Positions 8,635 through 16,810 of a stretch of DNA of 64,000 bases are shown piece by piece. Under the pieces are notes generated by a model. That model was not told the DNA's origin. It saw only the letters and a program-made list of their open reading frames with translations, and made no database searches. Each line of letters begins with the position of its first letter. Position 1 is the first letter of the stretch. Origin of the DNA: an uncultured Pseudomonadota bacterium (lineage in GTDB: Bacteria; Bdellovibrionota_B; Oligoflexia; Oligoflexales; CAIYRB01); the NCBI GenBank assembly GCA_903928445.1, contig CAIYRB010000102.1, forward strand, positions 34,156 through 98,155. Reading direction: 5' to 3'. The position numbers were made by a program, and so were the translations under genes.

Positions 8635-8645
8635 AATCGACCTCC

Positions 8646-9752
8646 TCAAAAGCCCATGCGCAGGCGTAACATATAGCGTTGATCTGGCCGGGTACCAACA
8701 CGGTCGCCGACTTCTTCGGTGTACATGCCCAGGTCTAGCCGGACAAAGTAGATGTCTGCGTAGAGGCCTGCGGTAGGGTAGCCTTCATTGACGCCGGCAG
8801 TGACACCGACGGTGTCTAAGACGCTTATTTCGGTGCCAATGTGGGTTTTTTGTCGTGGGTCTTTGATAGCTGCGCTGGCGATATCATGATAATCAAAAAG
8901 AAGTTTGATGTGGCTGAATTTGGTACCTGGTTCGATCGAAACACCGGCGTTGATCGTCTGCTTCAAACCGAGATCGAGAGTCGACGCTTTTCCAGACTGG
9001 ACGTGTGTGTCGCCAACATCGTTGACGGTTAGGCCGAAGCTCGGATTGATGCGCCCGCCGCCGCGGAACATCATGCCGACGTCGGCGCCCATTCCGGTGC
9101 CGGTCGCAATAAAGTTGTTTTTATCCTTCAAGCGATCTTTGAGGGTGTCCACGTCAGCAGCGCTGGCACTGATATCACCGCGACCACGCTGGAGGTATTT
9201 AGCGGTGACCCCAACCATGAAGTGGTCGCTAAAGAGCTTATCGGCGACCGTGAAGGTCAGACCTAGGGTTTCATCGGCGCTAGCGTGAACGGCCTCTAGA
9301 CCGCCAGCCTTCGGGTCGTCAAAGGCCAAAAAATCGGCGTGGCTCGTGGCGACGACGCCAACGGCGGCGCGGCGAAGGATCAGGCCGCTGAACTCGGAAA
9401 CGCCGATATGAGCGGGCTTGCCGATGCTTTCCTTGACCGTGTCGACGGCATTCGAGCTGGAGGAGTTGCTCGCTTGGGTCACGATGTCACGAGTGTTTTT
9501 TGATACCTCGATCATCGGCGAGGCGAGGACGGTACGCTTGTAAATGCCAGTACCCTGAGCGATGCCCGCTGGATTATAAAAAATAGCGTCTTCATCATCC
9601 GCGCTGGCAATGCCGGTATCGCCGCGACCGAGAAAATAGGCGCTGCGATAGACACTGCTAGACGTCTGCGTGTCCGCGGCCGCGACCGGTGCGCCAAGCA
9701 CTTGCAGCAGCAAGCATGCAAGCAGGTAGATTGGTGTTTTCGCGTGACCCAT
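8646..9752 (-). CDS. FadL/PorV-like outer-membrane beta-barrel protein
   Basis: About 368 residues from ATG 9752, which removes eight residues from the longest frame and gives a clean signal peptide ending PVAAA. The start of the mature protein (LGRGDTGIASADDEDAIFYNPAGIA) is the typical N-terminus of FadL- and PorV-type barrels. Alternating strands follow and the C-terminus is LRMGF, with the terminal Phe recognised by the BAM complex. Relatives import hydrophobic compounds or serve as secretion accessory proteins; the cargo cannot be deduced here. It heads an operon with the TPR protein. Confidence 0.75.
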   Translation of the reverse strand: MGHAKTPIYLLACLLLQVLGAPVAAADTQTSSSVYRSAYFLGRGDTGIASADDEDAIFYNPAGIAQGTGIYKRTVLASPMIEVSKNTRDIVTQASNSSSSNAVDTVKESIGKPAHIGVSEFSGLILRRAAVGVVATSHADFLAFDDPKAGGLEAVHASADETLGLTFTVADKLFSDHFMVGVTAKYLQRGRGDISASAADVDTLKDRLKDKNNFIATGTGMGADVGMMFRGGGRINPSFGLTVNDVGDTHVQSGKASTLDLGLKQTINAGVSIEPGTKFSHIKLLFDYHDIASAAIKDPRQKTHIGTEISVLDTVGVTAGVNEGYPTAGLYADIYFVRLDLGMYTEEVGDRVGTRPDQRYMLRLRMGF

Positions 9753-10053
9753 GCCTAGACCCTCGTGGCACCGCATGTGGTGCTTTTGCTTTCTATCGGC
9801 GGATCAACAAAAAACCTTTGCTTCTAGGTGAAAAATTTATTGTTTATAGCTGGTTAACGGCGGGGACTGGTGCTGTATGGCACCGGACGCTGCCGAGTCG
9901 CTCCGCTCCGCTCGGGCTGTCATATTCAGTGCAGAAAAATGTCGTCGGTGCACAATCGAGGTATACAATGAACCTTTTGCCTTAAAATCATTCAATTAAA
10001 TTCGACAATTATATGGGAATTAAAAAAAATGCGAAAAGGACTAAACTTTTTTT
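9753..10053. other. Divergent intergenic region
   Basis: 301 bases between divergent genes. The half nearest the cytochrome gene (about 9960-10053) is strikingly AT-rich, with runs of A and T, and is the likely promoter. I cannot assign a clear -35/-10 pair. Confidence 0.4.
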
Positions 10054-11112
10054 ATGATTTTGCCGATAAGCGGCTTAGGTGTAACTCTAACCGGGGGTTT
10101 CTTCGTGGCTCATCCTATCCAGAACGGTCTTCCTTGGCTCAAGCATACGAGCATTGCAGCGACGTTTTTGCTGCTTGCAGCCTGCGGAAGTCAATCTAAT
10201 GATAAGCAACCCCCTCCCGCGAAGGCTGCGATTTCCAGCGGGACGCCGAGTGCCGATGCCTGTGCTGCCGGTAACAGCCTCGATTTAACCGGCGCGCAGG
10301 TTACCTACTCCGGGGATATTCAACCGCTCATTCAAGCCTCGTGCGCTAACTGCCATGCTGCTGGTAAGACGAGGCCTGACCTCTCGTCGCCAACCGCCGT
10401 GGCCAGTGCTCAAGCTGCTGTGGTCGCATCCGTGGTCGCCACGACGATGCCTCAGGGCGGGAAGCTCTCGGCAGCTCAGAAAGCTCTCTTTCAGAGTTGG
10501 CAAGACGGCGGTTACTTGATGAGCCCAACCGCCACTGGGGCGGCCACAACAGCTCCCGCCGCTGGGACTGGCGCAACTGCTTCCACTCCTACGGGTACAT
10601 CTGCTGGCTCTACGATCGCGGCTGGGGCTCCAGGGGTGGCGGGAACTCCCTCGACCACTGGTGATGCTTCCGCCAATGCGGCCCCGAGCAACTCTGCGGC
10701 GAGCGCTGGCTCGGCTTGCCCGAAATCCGTTACAGCTCCGGCACCGATTGCTGCCGTGACGCCTCCCACTATTGTGGCGACTCCGCCAGCCACGACTCTG
10801 CCTGATCCAACGGCAGGTGCAAACAACACGGCTGCGGGTGGTTTAGGCGGGTTGGCTGGTGGCTTGGGCGGCTTGGGTGGCTTGGGCGGCTTAACCAGCG
10901 GCTTGGGTGGCTTGGGTGGCTTAACCAGCGGCTTGGGTGGTTTGAGCGGCTTAACCAGCGGCTTGGGTGGCTTGAGCGGTCTCACAGGCCTACTCGGCGG
11001 TGGCGGGGCGGGCGGTTTGCTGTCGGGTCTCACTGGGCTCCTTAATCCAGGTGCGGCGACGCCAACGACGACGACGCCAACGACGACGACGCCAACGACG
11101 ACGACTCCTTAA
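10054..11112 (+). CDS. Cytochrome c-like lipoprotein with long low-complexity tail
   Basis: 352 residues. LLLAAC at 39-44 is a good lipobox. A GTG at 10105 with GGGGG seven bases upstream would give a more usual 27-residue signal peptide, so the start is uncertain. Residues about 83-155 form a short cytochrome c-like domain: the haem motif CANCH at 97-101, Met132 in TTMPQGG as possible sixth ligand, and the closing helix AQKALFQSWQDGGYL. An Ala/Thr/Pro linker, a Gly-Leu repeat block and a TPTTTTP tail follow. It probably carries electrons at the membrane surface, with the tail reaching away from the domain. It ends at a strong terminator. Confidence 0.72.
   Translation: MILPISGLGVTLTGGFFVAHPIQNGLPWLKHTSIAATFLLLAACGSQSNDKQPPPAKAAISSGTPSADACAAGNSLDLTGAQVTYSGDIQPLIQASCANCHAAGKTRPDLSSPTAVASAQAAVVASVVATTMPQGGKLSAAQKALFQSWQDGGYLMSPTATGAATTAPAAGTGATASTPTGTSAGSTIAAGAPGVAGTPSTTGDASANAAPSNSAASAGSACPKSVTAPAPIAAVTPPTIVATPPATTLPDPTAGANNTAAGGLGGLAGGLGGLGGLGGLTSGLGGLGGLTSGLGGLSGLTSGLGGLSGLTGLLGGGGAGGLLSGLTGLLNPGAATPTTTTPTTTTPTTTTP
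10840..11000 (+). repeat. Gly-Leu-rich in-frame repeats
   Basis: Repeated GGCTTGGGTGGCTTAACCAGC-type units encode GLGGL and GLTSGLGGL. Copies are nearly identical in DNA, so slippage or recombination could change their number without breaking the frame. Confidence 0.8.
11056..11108 (+). repeat. 15-bp tandem repeats encoding TPTTT
   Basis: Three adjacent near-perfect ACGCCAACGACGACG units sit just before the stop codon. The unit length is a multiple of three, so copy changes keep the frame. Confidence 0.8.
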
Positions 11113-11130
11113 CTACTTTGCTGATGCTCT

Positions 11131-11175
11131 AAATCGCCTTGTTTCCTCACCATGGGAAACAAGGCGATTTCTTTT
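11131..11175 (+). terminator. Strong rho-independent terminator
   Basis: A perfect 16-bp stem, AAATCGCCTTGTTTCC (11131-11146) with its complement at 11155-11170, has an 8-base loop and is followed by CTTTT. Confidence 0.9.
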
Positions 11176-11266
11176 GTCGCTGTTTCGCGGCAAGGCTATG
11201 TGAGCTTGCGGCCGTCGATTTGAAAATTTGGGACGCAGTGGGCTAGCTTGTTTTAGGGCCAATGGT

Positions 11267-12163
11267 CTAAAACGAGATGCCGACATCAAATCCATAGATC
11301 CCAGCGGCTTTGCCGACGATACCGCCAAGCACCGGGCGAATCGAGGCTTCAATGATCATCGAGACATCCGAGGTGCGCATAATGGCATAGCCGAGATTGG
11401 CGCCGAGCGAGAAGCCCGAATAGTACATCGAGTGGCCGTCGGCCCGCGTCTGCGCGGTGTGCGCACGATGCAAGACGCCGAGTCCGGCATCGATGCCAAT
11501 AAAAGGAGTCTGTTTGGCGGCGCTGAGGTAGTAGTCGAGGCCGAGCCCAGCGGCCGCGCTGGCCATCTGCGAGTTGCCTGGTGCCCAGTTGAAATCGCTA
11601 AACAGTCGAGGTGCTAGGTGTTCCCCTTCCCAGGTGTAGGCGGCTTTGACATGATAGAGGAGGTTGGAGCTGCCGAGGCCGTAGCCCCAAGCCGGGCCAA
11701 AGGCGACTAGCACGCGTTTGACCGTTTGGCGGCGGGCGGTTCCTGCCGTGACTTCATCCTTGGTGACGTCGTCCACCGTGTCCTCCGTACTCGCTGGCTG
11801 TTCCTTTAGTACCGCATTGACGAGTCGTCTCGTGCCGACATCCAGCTCGTCCTCACTGGCGATCTTGAAGCTATCCTCATACGGCTCGGTACCTTTGGCG
11901 CGCTTTTCCAGGACGAGGAGATAGCCGCTGCCGATCTTGGAGATGGTCGGTCGCAGAGTGATGTCGGCTTTCGCCTTGGGGTTGCTAACGACGCGCAGCT
12001 TGGCTTGGGTTGCGGCAAGGCGCAGCAGCTCTGCGTAGGTCTCGACGACCGCGGGGCTCACGCCGATCCCTTTGGGTGTGAGGATCTTGGCGGTCTCGCT
12101 GCGACCTATCGCAGCATGGAACAGACAGCCCAGGATAAGCAGGAAGGCGTAGCGGCGTTGCAT
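11267..12163 (-). CDS. Putative outer-membrane beta-barrel protein
   Basis: About 298 residues from ATG 12163, with AAGGAG six bases upstream. A signal peptide (LLILGCLFHAAIGRSE) is followed by a mixed alpha/beta region to about residue 125 that resembles proteins sensing or assembling in the periplasm. A string of alternating strands follows (LVAFGPAWGYGLGSS ... FIGIDAGLGVL ... YGFDVGISF) and ends in Phe, as outer-membrane barrels do. I do not recognise the family. It is monocistronic. Confidence 0.6.
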   Translation of the reverse strand: MQRRYAFLLILGCLFHAAIGRSETAKILTPKGIGVSPAVVETYAELLRLAATQAKLRVVSNPKAKADITLRPTISKIGSGYLLVLEKRAKGTEPYEDSFKIASEDELDVGTRRLVNAVLKEQPASTEDTVDDVTKDEVTAGTARRQTVKRVLVAFGPAWGYGLGSSNLLYHVKAAYTWEGEHLAPRLFSDFNWAPGNSQMASAAAGLGLDYYLSAAKQTPFIGIDAGLGVLHRAHTAQTRADGHSMYYSGFSLGANLGYAIMRTSDVSMIIEASIRPVLGGIVGKAAGIYGFDVGISF

Positions 12164-12595
12164 AGGGACTCCTTGAGTTGCCAAGATTATAGCAAAGCTG
12201 CGTCTGACTGGACATTTTTTGCACGCTCCGCAGGGATTCAGCGGTTAGCTGAATTTGATTGCCGAGCTATGAGGGTTTGAGCAGTTTCTTCAACAGCAGG
12301 GACCACTCACTTTGGTGTTTAAGGTCTGGTCAGCGACTAACATTTAACAGGTGCCTCAAGCCTGTACCTACCTGCCTGTTTTACCTGGATTTAGTGTAAA
12401 ATCACCGACGCTTTAAGCAATGGTGCCGTCTAATCTGTAACCAGCACTCACCTTCGCTTGCTTGGCTAAGCACCGAGGATTGTTGGCAGGAAAGTTGGCA
12501 CGCTCCTCGCATGACTATCCTCAACTATTCGCTTCCCACTGTAGATCAATCGTTGCCTGACGCGGTTTAATCAATGAACTCTTCCGGAGGATTCA
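12164..12595. other. Divergent intergenic region with sigma-54-type promoter
   Basis: 432 bases without a gene. Apart from the -24/-12 element at 12495-12511 I see no further strong signal. The stretch upstream of it could hold enhancer-binding sites. Confidence 0.45.
12495..12511 (+). promoter_or_regulatory. Candidate sigma-54 (-24/-12) promoter
   Basis: TTGGCACGCTCCTCGCA matches the consensus YTGGCACGrNNNTTGCW at the full -24 box and at all but one base of the -12 box (TCGC for TTGC). GG and GC have the correct spacing. The start site would be near 12522, leaving a leader of about 74 bases before the lipoprotein gene. Confidence 0.6.
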
Positions 12596-13429
12596 ATGAA
12601 AGCAATGATCAAGCTACCTGTGGCTTTTGGTGTCAACAAGGCCGTGACGGCAAGCGTACTTTCCGCAGCGCTATTTATGCAAGCGTGCAGCGTGGCGACC
12701 GATCACAACAGCTTGACTCAAAGCGTGGCGACAGCACCATTGGTGGTTAGCACCGAGCAGTTTAGTGCGCATTTAGCTTCATTAGCAGATCCGGCCCATA
12801 AAGACCTACTGGCTCAGGCCATGTTGGCGCCAGCCTCGTCGGTATTTAATGTAGCTGCGACGGCAAAACTTCCCGAAACCATCGTCCTTGGCGGGCACAC
12901 CTTTAAGACCAGTCAACTGCTTGGCGCTAACCATGCGGCGCAGAAGCACCTTGGCTCGCAATACGCATCGGTCGGCGATTTTACCTCCGCCTACGGCATG
13001 AAGCCGCTGAAGAAGTTCTCTGCGGCGGAACTACAGCAGGCGTTTGACGCTTTAGATGTCGCGTACAACCAAGGTGGTTTAGAGTCCCTAAATGAATCGT
13101 CAGGCAAGTCTCTTGGCCTAAATTCCATAGGTGGCTGCGCTGGTTCTTCCGGTGCACTCGCTGCAGCATCGATCGGAGCTGCTGTGGCGTGCGGAGTGGG
13201 TGCGGTGTTTACGTTTGGGCTTTCCTGTGTGGCTGGTTTGATATCAGTGGGGGCGGCTACCGGCAATGTTGCCGGGAACTGTACTGGCCTGAAGAAAAAT
13301 GAAAAACCTAAAAATCCGGCGGAAGCTGCATCAATGGCTGCCAAAGCTGCTACGGAAGCTTCTGAAGCGGCTAAGAAGGCTTCTGTTGCCGCCGAAGCCG
13401 TGGCGACTAGCACTGGGGCTGGGACCTGA
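12596..13429 (+). CDS. Lipoprotein with glycine-zipper segment and Ala-rich helical tail
   Basis: 277 residues; GGAGG lies five bases before the ATG. The signal peptide ends at LFMQAC, a plausible lipobox with Cys31. After a polar helical part, residues about 178-225 form a hydrophobic Gly/Ala segment containing four cysteines (GGCAG, VACGVG, LSCVAG, GNC), similar to glycine-zipper membrane segments. The last 40 residues are an Ala/Lys/Glu helix likely to form a coiled coil. The family is unknown. The putative sigma-54 promoter suggests expression only under a specific signal. Confidence 0.7.
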   Translation: MKAMIKLPVAFGVNKAVTASVLSAALFMQACSVATDHNSLTQSVATAPLVVSTEQFSAHLASLADPAHKDLLAQAMLAPASSVFNVAATAKLPETIVLGGHTFKTSQLLGANHAAQKHLGSQYASVGDFTSAYGMKPLKKFSAAELQQAFDALDVAYNQGGLESLNESSGKSLGLNSIGGCAGSSGALAAASIGAAVACGVGAVFTFGLSCVAGLISVGAATGNVAGNCTGLKKNEKPKNPAEAASMAAKAATEASEAAKKASVAAEAVATSTGAGT

Positions 13430-13461
13430 AGACTGTGTTCCGTATAAATTCGTAAATTTAT

Positions 13462-13497
13462 GCAACGGTGGCTCAAACATGTTTGAGCCACCGTTGC
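13462..13497 (+). terminator. Terminator-like hairpin
   Basis: A perfect 16-bp stem (GCAACGGTGGCTCAAA and complement) closes on the loop CATG. The T run after it is weak (TGCTTT). Confidence 0.65.
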
Positions 13498-13553
13498 TGC
13501 TTTATGAGCTCAATGGATCTGAAATCCGAAGGTCGAGCCTCTGGACCCGAAAG

Positions 13554-13656
13554 CCGATGCCCCAAACCCCATTCCATTGATCTCGCTGGAATAATATGCA
13601 CGTCTGTTTCAATGGAATGGGGATCCGCTGCGCTGGGATGGGGTTTGAGGGATCGG
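13554..13656. repeat. Nested inverted repeats
   Basis: CCCCATTCCATTGA (13567-13580) is perfectly inverted at 13609-13622. An overlapping arm, 13554-13572, is inverted at 13638-13656 with two mismatches. The two pairings share bases, so two alternative structures are possible. Confidence 0.6.
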
Positions 13657-13890
13657 GGGCTAGGGCGCCCGGGTTTGCGGGGCGCGGGGAAAAAGGAAAA
13701 AAGGGGCCCCTCGCGGGACCCCCAAGCTCTGACCACCTAAGGTGAAAATTTTTGGAAAGGATAGATTTGGATTGGACAGTACATGCAGTGCTAACAGAAA
13801 CGGGCGAGACTAAAAAATGCAGCGGTAGAGCTTTTTTCGGTAAACTTGTAAACCAACCTTAAACCAACACGACTAAGACCTTTCTAAGCG

Positions 13891-13966
13891 CCGATTCCGA
13901 CGTTCTGTTTATAGATCTGCAATAGCGATGCCAACATTCGCAAATCTATGGCGCCGGCGGAATCGG
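13891..13966. repeat. Two-tier dyad, possible structured RNA
   Basis: Outer arms CCGATTCCG (13891-13899) and CGGAATCGG (13958-13966) enclose inner arms ATAGATCTGC (13911-13920) and GCAAATCTAT (13940-13949; one mismatch). The order of arms allows one elongated hairpin. Confidence 0.5.
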
Positions 13967-14167
13967 ACAGGCCTTGAACAGCTAAGATCCCAAAAATACA
14001 GGATTACTTATCTATCCCAGTCAGTCTGTGGTCGTTCCTGGTCTCAGCCACGTTTTGTACAATTATCAGTCAACACTGTCAATCTTTAAAACAAAATTTA
14101 GTAACTGGCCAAATGGCCAAAGAATTATATTGAAATATCATATAATTCCATACTGTCATAATAATCG

Positions 14168-16600
14168 TCATAATGACAAGGCATACGACAGGGGCTCTCG
14201 CAGCATGAGCTCGCGGAGGGTTTTGGCGACTGGAGCTAGGTCGGGGATGCGCGCTTGAATGATCGACTGCAGGTAAGTGGCGCTGCGATAGATTAAGGAC
14301 ATCATATCGCCGGCACCATATTGTTCGTGCGTGACCGTCTGCGCCAGGTCCTTCCACGGCATGCCTTGAATCCACTCGCGGATGACATAGCCCCCGGCCG
14401 GGTTGAACTCGCGGATGACGGGAAAGGTGCGCTGGCGAAACGGCGGATCATAGAGCTCTTCGAACAGCGCCACCGGATACATCGCCTCGACTCGCTTCTC
14501 GATGTCCTGGTCGCCAAACGGCAGGCGGTAGCGCGGGTCACCGCCCGGCGCCTTAAACCTGGCCAGCGTCAAAGCAGCTGCCAACTCGGCGGCCTTTGCC
14601 AGGTTGTCGCTGGTTATGACACGGTCGATGATGAGGCGCGCCATGACCAAGCCACCGGCCTGGGGGAAGTACCTGGCGATCCGACCAAAGTCGGTGAGCG
14701 TTTCATCCTCATCTAAGGCGCCGATTTTATGTAGATGGATCTGCAAGGCGGCCAGCGAGCCGCCCGGCTTGGCTTTTAGCAGAGGGTGGCAGGACGAACG
14801 CGCGCGACACGCATGACACGGTGACGTCGGTTGTTCCAAGAGAAACTGCGCATAGGCTGCCGCCGGCGACTGGCACGGCAGATCGCCAACGCCTAGGCGT
14901 TTTTGCAAGCGCGGTTTAGTCACCATGCTGAGGTCGATGCCACGGTCGGTGAAGCGGCGAAAGCTCTTACTGTAAAAGTGCTCGATGTGTGCAAGGTCAA
15001 AGCCGCGACCGATCAGGCCAAGCAGCGTGGTCGGGTCGGCGCGCAGACGCGACTCAACGTTATCGCGTTTAGCCTTGCCCAGGCGGGAAAAGGCCTCGAC
15101 TGTCGGCCATAAGCTGTAGCCCACTGCATCTTTGCCACGGCGACCGGCGCGACCGAGCATCTGCAGGACTTCCGACGGTGCATAATCGGTAAACCCGCCC
15201 TCGCCTGGACGTTGGTACTCGCAAATCAATGCCGAACGCACCGAGAAGTTGATGCCGAGGCTCAGCCCCATTGTTGCCGTGCAAAAGCGTAGGAGTCCGT
15301 TTTTGACCAGGGCTTCAATTGCCATGCGTGCCGGGGCCGCGAGGCCGGAGTGATGAAAGCCAACGCCGTAGACCTGCAGCATCTGCCGGACCTTGGGCGG
15401 GATAAATGACAACGCGCTAAATTCCTGATGCGAGGTCTGCAGCGAAGCGCCGATGCGCTCTGCGGCATCCGTGTCGAGTGGCGGCAGATTGCGACAGAGT
15501 AAAGAAGCCATGGTTTCGCAGGCGAGGCGCCGACCGCAGTAGAAGATGGCGGGAGTTAGGCCGAGGTCGACGAGTCCAGCAGCCTTTTCAGCTAGCTCCT
15601 CTTGCCGCATCGGGGTCTGCAAGCGGTTCCGATCGAGGTGCTTAAAGACCTCTTCAGGTAAGGTGTCCGCGAGCAGCCATTGACCATGCAGGTGAATCAA
15701 ATGCGCTAGTGGCACCGGCCTTGTTTCCGTGCGCACCAGCAGACACTTGGGACCACCGCGGATACTGCTCAGCCAATCCGTAAACTCCTCGGCGTTGGCC
15801 ACCGAGGCAGACAGGAGCAAGACTTGACAGCTTGGCGGGGTGAGGATCAGCGCCTCTTCCCAGGCGCTGCCGCGGCTTTCGTCCTGCAGATAATGGTACT
15901 CGTCAAAGACGACCAGAGTCCGTCCTAGATCTGGCTCAACCCCGAGCAGCGAGTTGCGGTAGGACTCAAGCGTGGCGACGACGATCGGTGCGTCGAGGTT
16001 TTCTTTGATATCCCCGGTGGCGATTCCGACATTCTCGGCGCCATACATCTGGCGAAATTCTCGCAACTTGTCGTTCGATAGGCTCTTGACGGGCGTCGTA
16101 TAGGCGGCACGAAAATTCGGATTTTTTAGATTTTCGCGAAAGAACACTTCGACCGCGCGGGTCTTGCCAGCCGTCGTCGGGGCATCGACGACGACGCAGG
16201 AGCCAGCGACCAAGGCCTTGAGAACTTGGTCTTGCCATGGGTCAAGCCGGATGTGATCGCTCACCTCGTCGGCACTGCGCTGCCTTCTGATGGCCTCGCC
16301 TTGGGCCAGCCACTGGCTGAGCTGCTGCTGCGTCGCCAGCTTTGCCGCTGCGAGTCCAGCCGTATTGGGCGCTGCGCGACCCTCGTCGTCCTCCGTACGA
16401 GCGGCCCCTCGCCACGTCCTCGGACGTGGCTCGCCACCGACCGGTCGGGCAAAGCGTTTGCTTCCTCCGGCGGTCTGCTTGGCGCCAGCGGGTGGTCTTT
16501 CACCCGGCTTTGCTGGCCGGGCGTGACCTGCTTTGGCGCCGGGGGCTTTGCCGAAGCGCTTCTTCTTCTTGTGCTGTTTGCCTTTGCCTTTTTTTGTCAA
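14168..16600 (-). CDS. Ski2-like superfamily 2 helicase with basic N-terminal tail
   Basis: 810 residues. The motor core has motif I DAPTTAGKT at 139-147, motif II DEYH at 233-236, LLLSASVAN (motif III) and motif VI QMLGRAGRRG at 480-489, the order and wording of Ski2/Mtr4-type RNA helicases. Residues 1-70 are very rich in Lys, Arg, Pro and Gly and probably disordered and nucleic-acid binding. Cys595, 598 and 604 (CHACRARSSC) could bind zinc or Fe-S. The C-terminal 200 residues are helical. It likely unwinds structured RNA. A TTG start is assumed, and shorter starts are possible. Confidence 0.8.
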   Translation of the reverse strand: MTKKGKGKQHKKKKRFGKAPGAKAGHARPAKPGERPPAGAKQTAGGSKRFARPVGGEPRPRTWRGAARTEDDEGRAAPNTAGLAAAKLATQQQLSQWLAQGEAIRRQRSADEVSDHIRLDPWQDQVLKALVAGSCVVVDAPTTAGKTRAVEVFFRENLKNPNFRAAYTTPVKSLSNDKLREFRQMYGAENVGIATGDIKENLDAPIVVATLESYRNSLLGVEPDLGRTLVVFDEYHYLQDESRGSAWEEALILTPPSCQVLLLSASVANAEEFTDWLSSIRGGPKCLLVRTETRPVPLAHLIHLHGQWLLADTLPEEVFKHLDRNRLQTPMRQEELAEKAAGLVDLGLTPAIFYCGRRLACETMASLLCRNLPPLDTDAAERIGASLQTSHQEFSALSFIPPKVRQMLQVYGVGFHHSGLAAPARMAIEALVKNGLLRFCTATMGLSLGINFSVRSALICEYQRPGEGGFTDYAPSEVLQMLGRAGRRGKDAVGYSLWPTVEAFSRLGKAKRDNVESRLRADPTTLLGLIGRGFDLAHIEHFYSKSFRRFTDRGIDLSMVTKPRLQKRLGVGDLPCQSPAAAYAQFLLEQPTSPCHACRARSSCHPLLKAKPGGSLAALQIHLHKIGALDEDETLTDFGRIARYFPQAGGLVMARLIIDRVITSDNLAKAAELAAALTLARFKAPGGDPRYRLPFGDQDIEKRVEAMYPVALFEELYDPPFRQRTFPVIREFNPAGGYVIREWIQGMPWKDLAQTVTHEQYGAGDMMSLIYRSATYLQSIIQARIPDLAPVAKTLRELMLREPLSYALSL

Positions 16601-16810
16601 AAACCACGCCCTTTGGGGTCAGTCACTTCGGCTAACCGGCTGACTTCTGGATAAGATATGCATCTTATGGCGGCACATCACCAAATGCTAGCGATTACGC
16701 AGCAATGGCACTGAGGACTGGCGCCGGTACACCCCGCTGCCTTCGTCGTTGCCAGGCGTCTGTGCTTTGCCAGCGGAATGATTACACCCAGCGATAATCA
16801 TTCTAAATAG

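Larger units (their letters stand above)
13430..14167. other. 738-bp intergenic region rich in inverted repeats
   Basis: No convincing gene on either strand. It holds a terminator-like hairpin (13462-13497), nested G/C-rich inverted repeats (13554-13656) and a second two-tier dyad (13891-13966). The last 150 bases turn AT-rich. It lies between the end of the lipoprotein gene and the end of the helicase gene, so no promoter for either flanking gene is needed. That makes its length unusual. Confidence 0.5.

Noticed and set aside
9885..9905. TGGCACC...TGCC before the cytochrome gene
   Set aside because: The spacing is one base off and it lies far from the gene in a GC-rich stretch.
10512..11033. 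Minus-strand open frame rich in Pro and Lys (PPKPLVKP repeats)
   Set aside because: It is the complement of the Gly-Leu repeat block of the cytochrome-like gene.
13740..13800. TTGGACAGTACATGCA resembling -24/-12
   Set aside because: The spacing is one base short and no gene follows.
13430..14167. Possible tRNA or rRNA gene in the longest intergenic region
   Set aside because: No cloverleaf, GTTCRA T-arm or CCA end is visible in any of the dyads.
14028..14258. 76-residue plus-strand frame at the edge of the gene desert
   Set aside because: No ribosome site, AT-rich composition, and it runs antisense into the helicase gene.
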